A DNA stretch of 64,000 nucleotides. Source: Calcarisporiella thermophila CBS 279.70. Taxonomy: Eukaryota; Calcarisporiellomycota. The notes beneath the pieces were generated by a model. It worked only from the letters and a program-made list of their open reading frames with translations, made no database searches and was not told the origin of the DNA. The stretch is taken from NCBI RefSeq assembly GCF_041956535.1, contig NW_027192214.1, positions 159,687 to 223,686 on the forward strand. The letters are read 5' to 3'. This document shows positions 35,059 to 47,366 of this stretch, one piece after another. Within the stretch, counting starts at the first letter, position 1. The number at the start of each line of letters is the position of its first letter. The translations under genes were made by a program, and so were the position numbers.

Positions 35059-37103
35059 TCAAATCAATCTGGTTTTCAAATGCTGGGCCACCTCTTCTAT
35101 TCGCACCTCCTCGGCTCGCCATCCGCCCCGCACGCGCTCCCGCAGCTCCACAACTCCGCGCTTGAGCCCGCGCCCCACCACTATCGCCCAGGGATATCCT
35201 GCGAGCTCGGCGTCCGCCACTCTGAAGCCGAAGCCGCCTCTTCTATCGTCGATAACGACCTCCTGGCTGAGGAACGGCACCTTCTCCACCGCCCTACACA
35301 CCGCCTCGCAGCCCTCGCGCACCCCCTCACTCTCATCCGCTGGCAACACCACCACCCGATACGGGCTCACCGAGGGCGGAAACAGGATCCCGCGCTCGTC
35401 CCGTGAGCAGTGCACCACCGCCGCCAACAGCCTGGACACCCCAATGCCATAGCACCCCATTTGGAAGGGGAGCCGCTCGCCCCCACTCTGCGGGACAAAT
35501 CCCGCATTGAGCGTTTGCGAGTATTTGGTGCCGAGCAGGAACGTATGGCCGACCTCGATGGCGCGGCCGAAATCGAGCGACGGGTGCTCGCAAGAGGGGC
35601 ACGCATCCCCCGCTAGTGTATTGTGGACGTCTCCACATCTAACTTGCAAATGCCGAGCCGCAAGCCTTCCAATCGCCCCATCACGGATCAGGGTCTCGTC
35701 GACTCGGATGCTCTCGTCCACCACCACCTCCAGCCCCTTGAGCTCCTTGGACGCCAGCCACTCTTTGGTCCCGCCCACCTCCTCGGATCGAAACGCGATG
35801 TCCCCTTCCCCACCCAGCAGCTTCCGCAGCTTGATTGTATTCACGTCTCGTCCGCTCGCAAGCACAATGGCCAAGAGGCGCTCCTCCCCCGGCATTTTGT
35901 GCACAGCCCACCGTACTCTCCACTCCTCGTGACGAGGGATTTCGTCCTGTTCAGCGGCGGAGAGCACACGAGAAAGGCTATGGCCTTGTGAGGGCTTGGG
36001 AAGCTTACCTACGGCCATCTCTTCATTGGCAGTGTAGCCGCACTGCTGACAGCTGAGCACGGAGTCTTCTCCGGCGGGGGAGAGGTAGTGATACTCATGG
36101 GAGCTGGTTCCCCCAATATTGCCAGTGTCCGCTTCGGCCTAAACAGAAGCCGACCCATAAAATTCAGAGCCCCATTCCGGGGAGAAGAGAGGAAAAAAAA
36201 GGCCGGTGCTTACCACCACAAAGGGAATGCCGATGCGTTTAAATATATTTCTATAGGCTCGACCAACTTCGTCATAGGTCTGTATCGCCTCCTCGATCGT
36301 CGCATCAAACGTGTACAAATCCTTCATCAGAAACTCTCTTCCTCTCAGCAAGCCGCCGCGCGGTCTCATCTCGTCTCGGTACTTACGGTCGATTTGGTAT
36401 AAACGAACAGGTAGCTGGCGGTAGGAGTTGATTTCGTTAGCAACGAGGGATGTGATTTCCTCCTCATGGGTCGGAGCAAGGGCAAATGCGGAGCTTTTTC
36501 GATCTTTAAGTCGGAAGAGCTAGCCAAACCATACATGTAAGTATTGTTTTGGAGAGGAGGGGTAAGGCCTTTGTAATACTTCGTGGCCGAATGAGTCCCA
36601 CCGCCCGGTCGTTTTCCAGAGCTCGGCGGGCAACAAGAGAGGCAGTGAGACCTTTTGACAGCCTAAAAATGGAGTGGGCGTACACGTTGAACTGCGTTGT
36701 GCGGCATAGCTTGGAGCAGGATATATCAGAGTCATTTACCTATGGCCTCCAGCTCCTCGTCGATAATGCGAGTTAATTTGTCCATAAACCGGACACCGAG
36801 TGGAAGTAATGAATACATTCCCGAAGATGACTACAGATATACTCGGCTCGTAAGCTTGCATTCAGCAGAACAGGTTAAGAATACTTGTGTATATACCTGC
36901 CGTATTAGTCCTGCTCTTAGCATGAGACGATGCGCGTCCTCTTCTTGTCCCAAGTCGGCCTCCTTTTTCATAGTTGGGTGGAACATCGCCGAGAGGCGAT
37001 GGTAACGCACCGCCATACTGGTAGAAAACGATCTCCGGGTTAACGGAGATATCGAGATAACATATCTCCAAGTCGTTGGAACCAACATGTCGCGCAAGTG
37101 CAT
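35059..37103 (-). CDS. Prolyl-tRNA synthetase, bacterial type, mitochondrial
   Basis: Charges mitochondrial tRNA-Pro. It starts at ATG 37103 (or 37088, MLVPTTWRYVISISPL), giving a basic, Ser-rich targeting peptide ending near RRSFSTSMAVRYHRLS. Then HRLMLRAGLIRQ joins SSSGMYSLLPLGVRFMDKLT, motif 1 LPLLLPAELWKTTGRW, APTHEEEITSLV, motif 2 YRDEMRPRGGLLRGREFLMK and, in the last exon (36060-35059), CQQCGYTANEE. Next comes an insertion that still resembles the YbaK-like editing domain (DVNTIKLRKLLGG, VVVDESI), then EVGHTFLLGTKYS and motif 3 MGCYGIGVSRLLAA, and an anticodon-binding end. About six exons. Yeast Aim10 and animal PARS2 are the likely counterparts. The last exon is G+C-rich. Confidence 0.92.
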
Positions 37104-37442
37104 ACTATACGTGCGTTCATTTTCGCGTTAATCTTCGAGGATGTAAAAGCCACTCAAATTTTTGTAAACAATTTGAATTGTTCAGTTCCTTTCCGCCAAA
37201 AGCTAAATATTTCTCTTCGATCACCTCGGGTTCAATCGATCTTTTTTTTTTTCTTTCCTCCTTCGCGTTAAATTCTCCTACTTCCTCCATCCCCTTCTCC
37301 CTTTCCCTTACTCCAACCTATATACCGCTCAACAAAAAATAAACGGGGGCTTCTGCGATCACCAAGATTTCTTAGGATCTCTCCCATCTCCGCTTAATAA
37401 AACTCTACCTCCTAAGCTGCGATCTTTTTTTTTCACACGATA
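37104..37442. promoter_or_regulatory. Divergent promoter: mitochondrial ProRS and eIF4E
   Basis: 340 bp between two divergent starts. The eIF4E side (37190-37440) is pyrimidine-rich on the plus strand, typical of the leader of a translation-factor gene, with a TATA-like CCTATATACC at about 37317-37326. Confidence 0.5.
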
Positions 37443-38369
37443 ATGGAATCCACTCTTGAACACTCCCCGAATCCTACTTCAATACCTAATGATGAAAATA
37501 AACAGCAGCAGGTGCAGCAGCAGGAAACATCAAAGCAAGAGCAATCTCAGCAAGAGCAATCTCAGCAAGAGCAGCCTGAGCAATCAATAAAAGAAGAGAC
37601 GAATAAGGAACTAGTGACTGTGTTTGAAGATCCTATAAATTATAATGTTAAGCATAGGTAATTGATCACCTCTCAATCCTGAATGCTGTAACCGTACCTT
37701 GATTAATAGTGTGCATTTCTACGTGCTGCGTAATTTAGGTTGCAAAATGGTTGGACACTTTGGTACGATAATCCGGGCAAAAAGGCAAATACGCAATCAT
37801 GGTCTCAAAACTTGAAGCAACTCATCACTTTCGACACAGTAGAGGATTTTTGGGGGTAAATTTAAATTCTAAAGGACATGAGAATCTGTCTCATCCAAGC
37901 GTGCTTACTCATCGACTATATTTTGACCACCCCCTTTAGAGTCTATAATAATGTCGCCAAAGCAAGTGAGCTGGCCATGGGAAGCAACTACCATCTCTTC
38001 AAAAAGGATGTTCGCCCCATGTGGGAGGACCCAGCCAACGCACAGGGTGGCAAATGGTCTGTGCAGCTCCCTCGGAACCGCACCGGCGATGCCATCAATG
38101 ACATGTGGCTCTATACGTTGCTAGCCTGTATCGGCGAAGCCTTTGAGCACGAGGAAGAGATCTGTGGATGTGTGGTGAGCGTACGCAAGATTTTCTATCG
38201 CATTGCCTTGTGGGTGCGAACGTGCGAGGACAGGGAAAAGTTGGAGCGAGTGGGAAGACAGCTCAAGGCCACACTTGGAATCAGCACACAGCTGCCGGTG
38301 GAATTCACGCCGCACTCGGAAAGTGCAAAGAGTGGGCCGCATGCGAATAAGGAGCGTTTTTCGGTGTAA
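37443..38369 (+). CDS. Translation initiation factor eIF4E
   Basis: mRNA cap-binding protein. Three exons: 37443-37657, 37739-37855 and 37940-38369. The N-terminal extension is Gln-rich (KQEQSQQEQSQQEQPEQ) and disordered. The core follows: KHRLQNGWTLWYDNPGKKA, SWSQNLKQLITFDTVEDFWG (cap/eIF4G-contact tryptophans), YHLFKKDVRPMWEDPANAQG (cap-stacking W with its acidic partner), GGKWSVQLPR, WLYTLLACIGEAF and VVSVRKIFYRIALWVRTCED. One oddity is HRLQ where most eIF4E proteins have HPLQ; the Arg codon is formed across the first splice (AG|G), and I see no alternative junction that gives Pro. Length is normal for the family apart from the Q-rich start. Confidence 0.95.
37498..37590 (+). repeat. Gln/Glu-codon repeat in eIF4E
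   Basis: Imperfect CAG/CAA-rich microsatellite. A 15-bp unit encoding Q-E-Q-S-Q repeats two to three times near 37540-37580. It gives the low-complexity N-terminus. Confidence 0.7.
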
Positions 38370-38905
38370 ATACTTTTGACTCGTTTTTTTTTCCACTCTA
38401 TTATTTCATTTTATTTTCTCCTCCTTTCTCTTTCTCCTTTTTTTTTCCTATTGTGTGTGTAATTTTTTATCTCATGGGTTTTTTTCTTTAGTAATTGATT
38501 CTTTGCTATTTTTTTCTTTTGTTTTTTGGTGAGGAAGTGTCGATTTTTTTTTTCGCAAAATTCGTCTTTTCTTAAAGATATATGAACCTTTTTTAAAGGA
38601 TAAGAATGAAAATCATAGACGACAAGCGATAAAGAATAATACCAGCAAAAGCACTATTGATTACAGAAGAAGGGGAGGAAGCATTGGAAATAGGAGGGCT
38701 ATAGATCAGGCGAAAAAGAGAGAGGAAGGGGGAGGGGGGGTGAGAATTAAATAAAAAAACAAGGAACTTTTTAATTATACACGCAGAATAAAGGTACATA
38801 AAAATAGTAGGAGTAACAAAATGATTACAACAGGGGTGGGAGATGAAATGCCTCGCCGTGGATTAATAGCATCGACAACAGGTGGAATACAACGAGGCTT
38901 TCCCC
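38370..38905. other. Convergent 3' flanks of eIF4E and the mucin-like gene
   Basis: Very T-rich on the plus strand (38380-38600), then purine-rich, consistent with two converging 3' untranslated regions. No gene seen. Confidence 0.55.
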
Positions 38906-41900
38906 CTAATGCCTGCTGTGGTCCGAGGACCAGTTCGAGGACCAACCCAAGGATGTTTGCCGCAGTTGCGGAGCCGATATCTCGAGTTCGCGTACGGATT
39001 TTTTACGCTGCTTATGGCGCTTGTAGACATTAATAAAGAGGACGGTAAGTGCGGCGTAAATCTAGAGGTTATCAAGAATAGAATGAGTTCAAGGGCATTG
39101 TGTAGGAGGAAGGGGAGCCAAGCACCATCCGAAGCAAAGCGAGATAGGCTAGGAAGGAAATGGTCTACTTACAATGGTCGCCGCTGCAACGGAAACACCA
39201 ATGATAACCCCCTGGTTGCCTCCGCTTGTCCCGGTGGTATTCTGGGGACTGTTAGTCGCCCCCGGGGAAGTTAAGGCTAGATTGGTCTCATGAGGTTGGA
39301 TAGGATAGGTGTTGTCAATGAACCGAGTGACTTTCAACGATGGGTCGGTATAGAGTCGGCTGGTCTGGTTCTGGATCACGCCTTCCAGCCTGGGTACCAA
39401 ACTCCTGGGAACCGCAAGATGCACCAGTACGCCTTTTAAATCGGCTCCATCCCGCTTGATATTCCGGCGCTGCTGAGAGGGTGGCCGCGAAGCATCACTG
39501 ATGCTGAGAACAACAATTTGAGAGCTGGGGACCCCAAGCACTGTAGCCAGGTCATTCGGCAAGAAGTTGACGATTTGAGCGGCCAGCGTTTGATCGACGC
39601 ACACCTGCTTATAGGGAATGCTCAGGAGATGGATGCTGACGGTGACACCATCGGCCGGAGGGGAAGGCTCGTTGTTTGGAACGATGACTTCTGGCAGATT
39701 GACCAGAGTTTCAGTCGGTGTAGCAGTTTCAGTGGATGGAGTCTGCGTACTGCCTGTTGCTCTGGTGCTCGAAGGTGTCAATTGAATCGATGATGGTAAC
39801 CATGTCGCATAGGTCGCTGAGGAATGGGAGGTTTCAGTGGAAGTGGGCAAGAGGCGCGTCAAGACCGTGGAACCCATGGTGGGAGTAGATTTGTCTTCGT
39901 GACGACTTGTACTAACGCTAGGTGTGTGGGAGTGGTTACTCGCCAAAGAGGTATCGCTGGCTACTGTGGGGCTTGATGCACTTTCAGTGGAGGTCGTTGG
40001 AATATTAGGATTCACGCTCTCTGAGCCTGAGGGTACTTCCGTGCGAGATACAGAGGGGTGCGATCCGGATGTGTCGACCTTTGGAACTGAAGAGGGGCCC
40101 GATTGTGTCGGGTATCTTGTCAATGGATACCCGTCCGTTGGGAGGCTGCCTGCAGTCTCGAGCGGTACATTTGATGCCCCTGCTTGTGAAAGTGTGTCAC
40201 TACTCGAAATCGGAGTATTAGAGCTTGGAGTGGGTAGAGCTGCCTGGTCGGAAGTCCTAGTTTGGGGAGCAGTTAAGATATTTGAGCTGTCGCCAGAGGT
40301 AGAGCCAAAAGGAGTTTCGACCGAGGACTGGATTGTAGAAATGGAAGGCGGGATTGAATTGCTATTAGGGATCGGAGTGATAGCTTCCGTGGTGCTCTCT
40401 TTCGACTGGTTAGGAAACGAGCCAAGCTGAGTGGACTCGGACGGCTCGATTTCCGTGGCCCGGGTTGGCTCATCTTTGAGTATATTCGTCTCGGATGTCA
40501 CTGGGCTTGGTGTTATCAACGTTTCTCCTGGTCCAGGGACGTCCTCGATATCAGTTGTAGTCCCGGTTTCAGAATTATGAGGAACACCACCAGCACTATC
40601 CGACCCATCGGAGGTTGGGGTGGGATTGTCAGTGGGGATCGAAGAGGTAGCCGTTGGAACACCAGGATCGTTGAAGTCTGTCAATGCAGAGTGCTTGGCT
40701 GGGTTCGTCTTAGGATTGGGCTCCGACATGGTTGGTTCATCCTCCTGGGTCGTGGGCAGAGAAATTTCTTGCTCTTTTGAGCCATCGTGATTCCCGGTGT
40801 AGCCTTGGTCAGTTGCCGGGGTTGGATGCGCAGGGAATTCCTTTGTTTTCACTGGAGGCGCGGGAACGGTTGGTTCGTCGGGGGGGGGTTTGGTCGGTTC
40901 AAAATCCTCTCTGGGTGGATCCTCTATGTGCGAGTTTGTGCTCTCTCCATCCTTAGTATCCGTAGAGGGAGTAGGAGTAGTCTTCTCTCCCACGTCCTTA
41001 GTTTCTTTCACCACCGGTGTATTCTCCTTTGACAAATTAGGGTTCTCCCTAAATCCAACACCTATGGGCGGCATTAGGTGAATTGTGAATTTGCTAGTTA
41101 TTGATGTGGGTGAAGACAGTAACGGACTGATAGGGAAGGAGGATGCTGGTGGAATATTCACTCTGGGAGCCCCACTCACGATCGCATTCGGATTATCCAG
41201 AAAAACACCACTGCTTGTCCTGGTTAACAGTGGGGTAGCTTTGGAAGTTCTCTCTGGGGGCTTGGTAAGAGTTGATTTAGCTTCAAGAGCGTTTGATGTG
41301 GAAGCGTTGGCTTCGAGGGGATTAAAAATGGATGGGTTTACTACTGGCACTTTGTCCGCGGCTGCCATCGAGAACTGCATATTTGTAGCCCTTGTTGGTG
41401 GGAATGACTTTACAACAGCTGAGTTGGTAATAATTTGTAAAACTGGCCTATCTTTTGTAGTCGTAGGTGAGGAAAATGGAGCAGGGGTTTGTGAACCACT
41501 CTGGTTTAACGAGGGGAGTGATTTTGCAGCAGCTACGTTGGAAGAACTTTGAAAGACCGTCTGATCTCTTGTAGTCGTAGATGGGGACGCAATCTCAGTG
41601 GTAAGTGACCTGCTTTGGTGTAGCGAAGGGGTTGGATTTACAACAGCTATGTTGGCAGAGCTTTGTAAATTTGGCCTATCTCTCGTAGCCGTAGATGAGG
41701 GTGCTGTCGCAGGGACTTGTGGACTGCTCTGGGTTAACGAGGAAGTCGATTTTACAACAACCGTATTGGCAGGACTCTGGAAAGCCGGCTTGTCTTTTGT
41801 AGTCGTAGATAAGGGCACAATCTCAGAGGCAGGTGAATCGCTCGGGTTTAACGAGGGGGCTGATTTTACAGCAGCTGCATTGGCAGAGCTTTGAAAAACT

Positions 41901-42681
41901 GGCCTATCTTTTGTAGTCGCAGATGAGGGCACAATCTCAGAGAAAAGTGAACCGCTCTGGTTTAACGAAGGGGTTGACCGTGCTGATGTGTCTGAGTTAA
42001 CTTGTGAAAGAGATTGAGACGTCGATAGGTCATCCGAACTCTGACGAAGAGGTGTGCGCGCTGCATCGTCTACAACTGTTGCCGATTTGAATGGAATCTC
42101 CTCCTTAGTTGTTAGGCGCGCCGCTGTAAAAGCCTCTAAAGAAGAGAGCGGTACGGTGGAGGCTCCATTAACGGCTGTTCCAAATGTTGAAGTTGCTTTC
42201 TCTTCAGGTAATAGGGGTGGTTTTGACGAACCACCATCAACAGAGGCGACATTCGGCTTTTTCGTTGCTTCAGTCCCACTGCTAACCACATCCCCAGGCT
42301 GCTCCGACTCACCACTCTCTATCGATGGCAGCGGAGCGCTGTATTGCCTTTGGCTCGATAGGGGTAAAAGTTCTGGTGGACTATAGGCTTGGGAAGGCTT
42401 GTCATTCTCCGGCTGGTATTCAATAAGACCAAAACAGTGTGTTAGTATTCTGAATCAGTGACCTTTGGAATAGCATAAGAAAATACCTGGTATGGTACAT
42501 TCAATGTGGGAAATTGATTGGGAGCAAAAGAAGATTCCATAAATTGTATATTTCGTGGATCAAAATCGTAAAGGCTCCGGCCCACATTCTTGCCACCGAC
42601 GTCTTCGCCACATGCCAACGCGGTGTATACCACTAGAGATACTAGGGTGATTAGAGGAGAATTAGGTAGTATAATGCGCAT
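38906..42681 (-). CDS. Large mucin-like single-pass cell-surface protein
   Basis: Three exons: 42681-42487, 42412-39173 and 39061-38906. Exon 1 gives a signal peptide (MRIILPNSPLITLVSLVVYT, cut near ALACGED) and a short unique region. The huge second exon encodes an ectodomain of about 1000 residues dominated by Ser, Thr and Pro, so probably heavily O-glycosylated, including five 39-residue repeats. Near the membrane is a folded-looking stretch of about 120 residues (VTVSIHLLSIPYKQVCVDQT ... LKVTRFIDNTYPI) reminiscent of SEA-like juxtamembrane domains. The membrane helix spans the last intron (GVIIGVSVAAATI joined to IYAALTVLFINVY), followed by KRHKQRKK and a short tail. It resembles signalling mucins or wall-stress sensors in layout; function is inferred from layout only. 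Confidence 0.85.
41404..41977 (-). repeat. Five tandem 117-bp repeats in the mucin-like gene
   Basis: Each unit encodes 39 residues of the form PSLNQSGS...EIVPSSTTTKDRPVFQS followed by SAN-x-AVVKS. The units have diverged by substitutions but keep their length, so they evolve in frame. Confidence 0.8.
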
Positions 42682-43430
42682 ATTGATTTAGTGAAAATGA
42701 GAAACGCCAGAATGTTTGAGGATTATAATGGGAGTGTATATGTCACAGAGAAGAATGTGGCAACACAGTCCAATTGAATGGAATGGTTGAAGGGTGGACA
42801 GAAAAAGAATGAAAGGAATGGGCAGAGACTCTAAAATCTGGAGAAAAGCGGGGCTTCAAGAGCGAACCATTCAATTAGGGGAAAAAGCTAGGGGAACTAA
42901 GAGAGTATGGGAGGGCGAAATGAAGAAGACTGCCCATGCTTAGGTAAGAAGTGAGGCTATAATAGGCACAACCGAGAATACAGTTTATAGGGGACATCTC
43001 TAGGGCAGAAATTAGCAAATGGGCAAAGTTTAAAGTTTTAGACGCAGTGTAAAACAGGATGAATCCGGCCAAGAGTTCGGACTTGGAATTCTGTGACGTG
43101 AGAATCGCCCTTGTGCCGCCCAACGGTCCGTCAATCGGCATTAGGTTAGCTTGGGTTAGGGGAATTGAATCGCGAAATTCCTCAACGCGTTGGAATTTTT
43201 ACAATGCGCAGGAAAACAACAAATATATTCTTAGACGCGTTATTTCTGAAGGAATTGGTTGACTTTATTTAAACCTAACGGAATTTCTCTACATTTCTTC
43301 CAATTCGCCCCATTTATCTTCTGCTTGCTATATCCACCATTGAATTCGTGTCGGCAATTCCTTCTCTTTCTGTTGTTATATTTTTCCAATTTCTTTATTA
43401 GTTTTTCTTTGTTTTTAATCGCCTCTTGTA
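42682..43430. promoter_or_regulatory. Divergent promoter with MCB/SCB-like cell-cycle sites
   Basis: 750 bp between the mucin-like gene (minus) and kinesin-5 (plus). Two ACGCGT boxes (43185-43190 and 43235-43240, MCB consensus) and one CGCGAAA (43171-43177, SCB consensus) lie 190-260 bp before the kinesin-5 ATG. Such sites bind MBF/SBF-type factors in ascomycetes and would give G1/S expression. Clustering supports function; it is not proof. Confidence 0.55.
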
Positions 43431-46400
43431 ATGCCACCTACTCCGTCAGATAATATTCAGGTGGTAGTTCGATGCAGGTCCGTTGTTGAGCATTTTTCCT
43501 ACGGCTATATTCACTACGTATCTGATATCTCTATATTTATTCTAGAGGGAGAAGCGAACGAGAGATTCGCGAGGGCTCAAGGGAGGTGGTAATAACAAGC
43601 GCCGTCCGCGGTCGTGAAGTAACTCTCCGTTCCAACCCCCTTGACGTTGCGTCTTCTAAAACATACACATTTGATGGCGTATTTGGGCCTGAGGCGGATC
43701 AAGAGGTTATATTCAACGATGTAGTCGCTCCAATTTTGGAGGAGGTAAAAGAAAATGATTGAATTGGTCTAAAAACAGTGCTTAATTCTGTGCGTATCAA
43801 ACAGGTTATGAAGGGGTATAACTGTACAATATTCGCCTACGGGCAGACCTCCACGGGGAAAACGTAGGAGAGAATGATATTGTATGATATTCTAAACACT
43901 TGTTCTAATGTTTTAAATACGGAACAGATATACCATGGAGGGTGATCTCGATATAGTTGATTCCCAACTTAGTAGTAGTGCAGGCATTGTTCCACGGGCT
44001 TTGCAGAGTTTATTTAATACACTTGAAGCAGAACAGGCAGACTATCTTGTTCGTGCATCCTTTATTGAGCTATACAACGAGGAGATGAAGGATCTACTCT
44101 CTCCAGATGATGATGCTCGCAAACTACGACTCTTCGAGGATCCAACCAAAAAGGATAGAGGCGTGCACATTCAGGGCCTGGAGGAAGTGCACTTGAAGAA
44201 CGCAGAGCAGGGAATACAGTATTTAAAACAGGGTTCACATAGACGTCGGATTGCAGCAACAAAATGCAACGACAAGTCTAGGTACGAGAAGGAATAGGGC
44301 ACGAGGGTTTTTTTTTCGTTTTATTAATTGTCTATCCTAATAGTCGATCACATTCCGTCTTCACCCTCACCATTAATATCAAGGAGACAACCGCTGCGGG
44401 GGAAGATCTTCTCAAGATCGGAAAGCTCAATCTTGTTGACTTGGCAGGATCAGAGAACATCAGTCGCTCAGGGGCTGAGAATATCCGCGCGCGTGAGGCT
44501 GGTATGATCAACACAAGTCTCCTAACCCTTGGCCGTGTGATCAATGCGCTCGTGGAGAATTCGTCGCACGTCCCATATCGAGAGAGCAAATTGACGAGAC
44601 TGCTGCAGGACTCGTTGGGTGGCCGAACTAAGACTTGCATCATTGCGACCATCTCCCCCGCGAAAATGAATCTGGAGGAGACAGAGAGCACCCTCAAATA
44701 TGCGAGCAGAGCAAAGAACATCAAGAACAAGCCTGAAGTCAACCAGCGTATGACAACAAAGCTGCTGCTGAAAGAGTACGAGAACGAAATCGAACGATTA
44801 CAGAAGGATTTATTGGTGAGAAAGATGGAAATTCACATAATGGTTTAATTGATATTCTGAACGTCCTCGACAAACTCCTATTAGGCGGCGCGAGAAAAAC
44901 ACGGCGTTTATCTGTCACAAGAGTCCTATCAGGCATTTGTAGAGGAGAAAGAGTCTCGCAATCATCAGTTTGAAGAGATGAAACATAGCATCGAAACCCT
45001 ACAGAATACGCTCAAACATGCAGAGCACAAATACCAGCAGAAGATGCGAGCGCTCGCTGAAACTCAAGCAGAACTAAATGGGATACGGGTATGAGCGAAA
45101 AATAACAAATTTCTTAATTTTTTTTTGTTTATATGCTGGTATATCAATCTAGGTGGAGCTAAGCGATAGCAGGAGAGCTCTGGAAAGTATGAAGCAAGAA
45201 GTGCAAGAGCAGCGAATTCTACGCCAAGTGCATGAAAAGACGGAGTCCAAGCTTAACACGCTCGCAACTGGCCTAGTTTCGAAGCTGTCAGATAGTGTCA
45301 GTGATGTGAACGGGCTACACGAGAAAATAAGTACGTATCTGGATGACGACATTTTAAGCTTAGAAAAACTTGACATCCTATTATTGAACCTATGGCATAG
45401 ATCGAAAGGATCTCATTGAGATGGACAATCGACGAGTTTTTGAGAATTTCCGTGAAACGCTGCTCCAGAGTATGTTCCAAGTTCACAGTATATTGACAGA
45501 ATTCCACTCGATCATGGGACAGCAGTCGAGTGGATTTGAAAACAAATTGGAAGAATTTCAAAAGAGCCAGAAGAGTGTAAGTATACTTCTCCGCCCTACT
45601 CTCATTGACAATAGAAATATTGAACCATAGATTGTTCGTAGAGCTTAACAAAAACGCAAAGTCAACTCGAGCATCAACTGAATAAACTTAAAGATGAATT
45701 GGCCCGGAATCAATCTATTTCTGTGGAGCAGCAGACTGGGCGCGATCAGCTCGTTAAGATGATTGAAGCTGTGACGGAGGGGTTGAAACAAGACCTTTCG
45801 ACTCAACGGCAGCGTACAGAATCCATTTCGGCGGAGGTGCTGGCCGAAATACATGAGGCCATGTATCACGCTTCTCAACGGGTAATGTTGCGTTGCAATG
45901 AATTGGAGAGTACTCTTAAGGGGGCGGAGGAGCGACTTGCAGCATTAGAAGCGTGCCAAAATCAGACTCGTGACGCCTCGAATATGTTTACAGAGGAGAT
46001 TTTGGAACAAGTTTTACCTGGAATCGAGAATCAAACTCGCTCCATACCTCAGATAGTGGAGCATAAATTCCAGAGGTCCTCACAAGCTGCCGAGAAGCTG
46101 CTGAAAAATATTGGGGCGATGCTGGGCGAATTCATGGATGATCAACGCCGCGAAGTTCTGACTGCAGTACAAGAAGTAGATCATGCATTGAGGGAGAGGG
46201 GAACGCAGTTTCGAAGCAAGGTGCAAGAGCACCGTGAGACTATCCAGAAGCTTAGCGAAAATCAAAAAGCCGAAGCGCTTGCCGTATATCAACAGCTTCG
46301 TCTTATGTCAGACCATAGGACAGAGCTCGGGCACCGTGCCGAGGAAGATTCCAAAGCAATGCTAAATTTGGTAGAAGGGGCTCGAGCTCGTATCATGAAG

Positions 46401-47366
46401 GAGATCGACGCCCACTCTCAGCACCTGGCTTCCAAGCATACACAATACAATAGCATCGCATCCCAATGTAATACACTGACCTTTTCTCACCTCTGTTTAT
46501 CTAGTTTGATCTTAATTTCCTTCTCCCCCCCTCTTGCTTTGGGGTTCTATAGATTCTACCGCATCCCAAGCAGTCGAAGCTAAATTAGAAGCCTATGCGC
46601 CAGTATTACATCGGGCGCAGGCCATATGGGAAACAAGCAAAGCACGGGCAGAGAGTGATCAGAGCGTGACTTCAAAATTGGTCGACTATGTGAGACATAT
46701 GGTAGGAATACATGTTGTTTTGGATAGAATGATAATGTTGAGCAAATTATAACCCCTCTTCCCAAACATTAGACGACGACAAGTTCAAAGCAACGTGAAG
46801 CTTACTTGGAGCGCGCGTGTAATGAGTTAAAGCATGCTCGTGATGAGGCTGAAAATCTTGTGTCTAAGCGATTGAAGGTAGATGTGACCACCGGAAAGAC
46901 TCCACGGCCCCGCAGCTATAAGTACCCGAGGCGATGGCAAGTGAGCAATAATGATGAAATCCTTGAGGAATGGCGTGCGCGTGGAAAAGTACGGCTGCAC
47001 TTCCTGTCGGACGAAGAAGATGAGTATATTACGGGGTCCGACGAAAACTCTCCACTTACGGAGATCAAGTCATCGCAAGAAAATAATGAGGGCCGGGTTT
47101 TAGCGGATATGAGTAATGGTCGACTTGCACCGACGAATAATCGCCTCTCCCCATTAGAAAAAATGCAAGCTCTCTCACCATCCACTCTTATAACAAAGAG
47201 AAAAGTGGTGTCTCCATCGTCCCCGCCTTCAATTACCCCACAGGCCACTGAACCATCAATCCCACAGCTCCCTTCGCAGCCGGTGTTAATGGATGCCATA
47301 CAGGATATTCAAAAAACTAGCCAGATACCTAGGCCACCGAGACGATCAAAGCGAACAAGAGCATAG
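43431..47366 (+). CDS. Kinesin-5 (BimC/Cut7/Eg5) mitotic motor
   Basis: Tetrameric plus-end motor that pushes spindle poles apart. Eleven exons: 43431-43477, 43545-43744, 43805-43863, 43928-44281, 44344-44815, 44885-45088, 45153-45330, 45401-45576, 45642-46467, 46553-46701 and 46773-47366. The N-terminus gives [20 protein letters not shown], a kinesin-5 signature. The P-loop is [14 protein letters not shown] (Ser at the usual third Gly). Switch I is [13 protein letters not shown] and switch [22 protein letters not shown]; the domain closes with [15 protein letters not shown] and [18 protein letters not shown] long coiled coil follows. The tail holds the BimC box [19 protein letters not shown] with its Cdk1 site (TPRPR), then a basic end RRSKRTRA. 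All splice phases are consistent. Confidence 0.96.

Noticed and set aside
39518-42386. Plus-strand frames opposite the mucin-like gene
   Set aside because: They are reverse translations of Ser/Thr/Pro repeats and carry the same 117-bp period.
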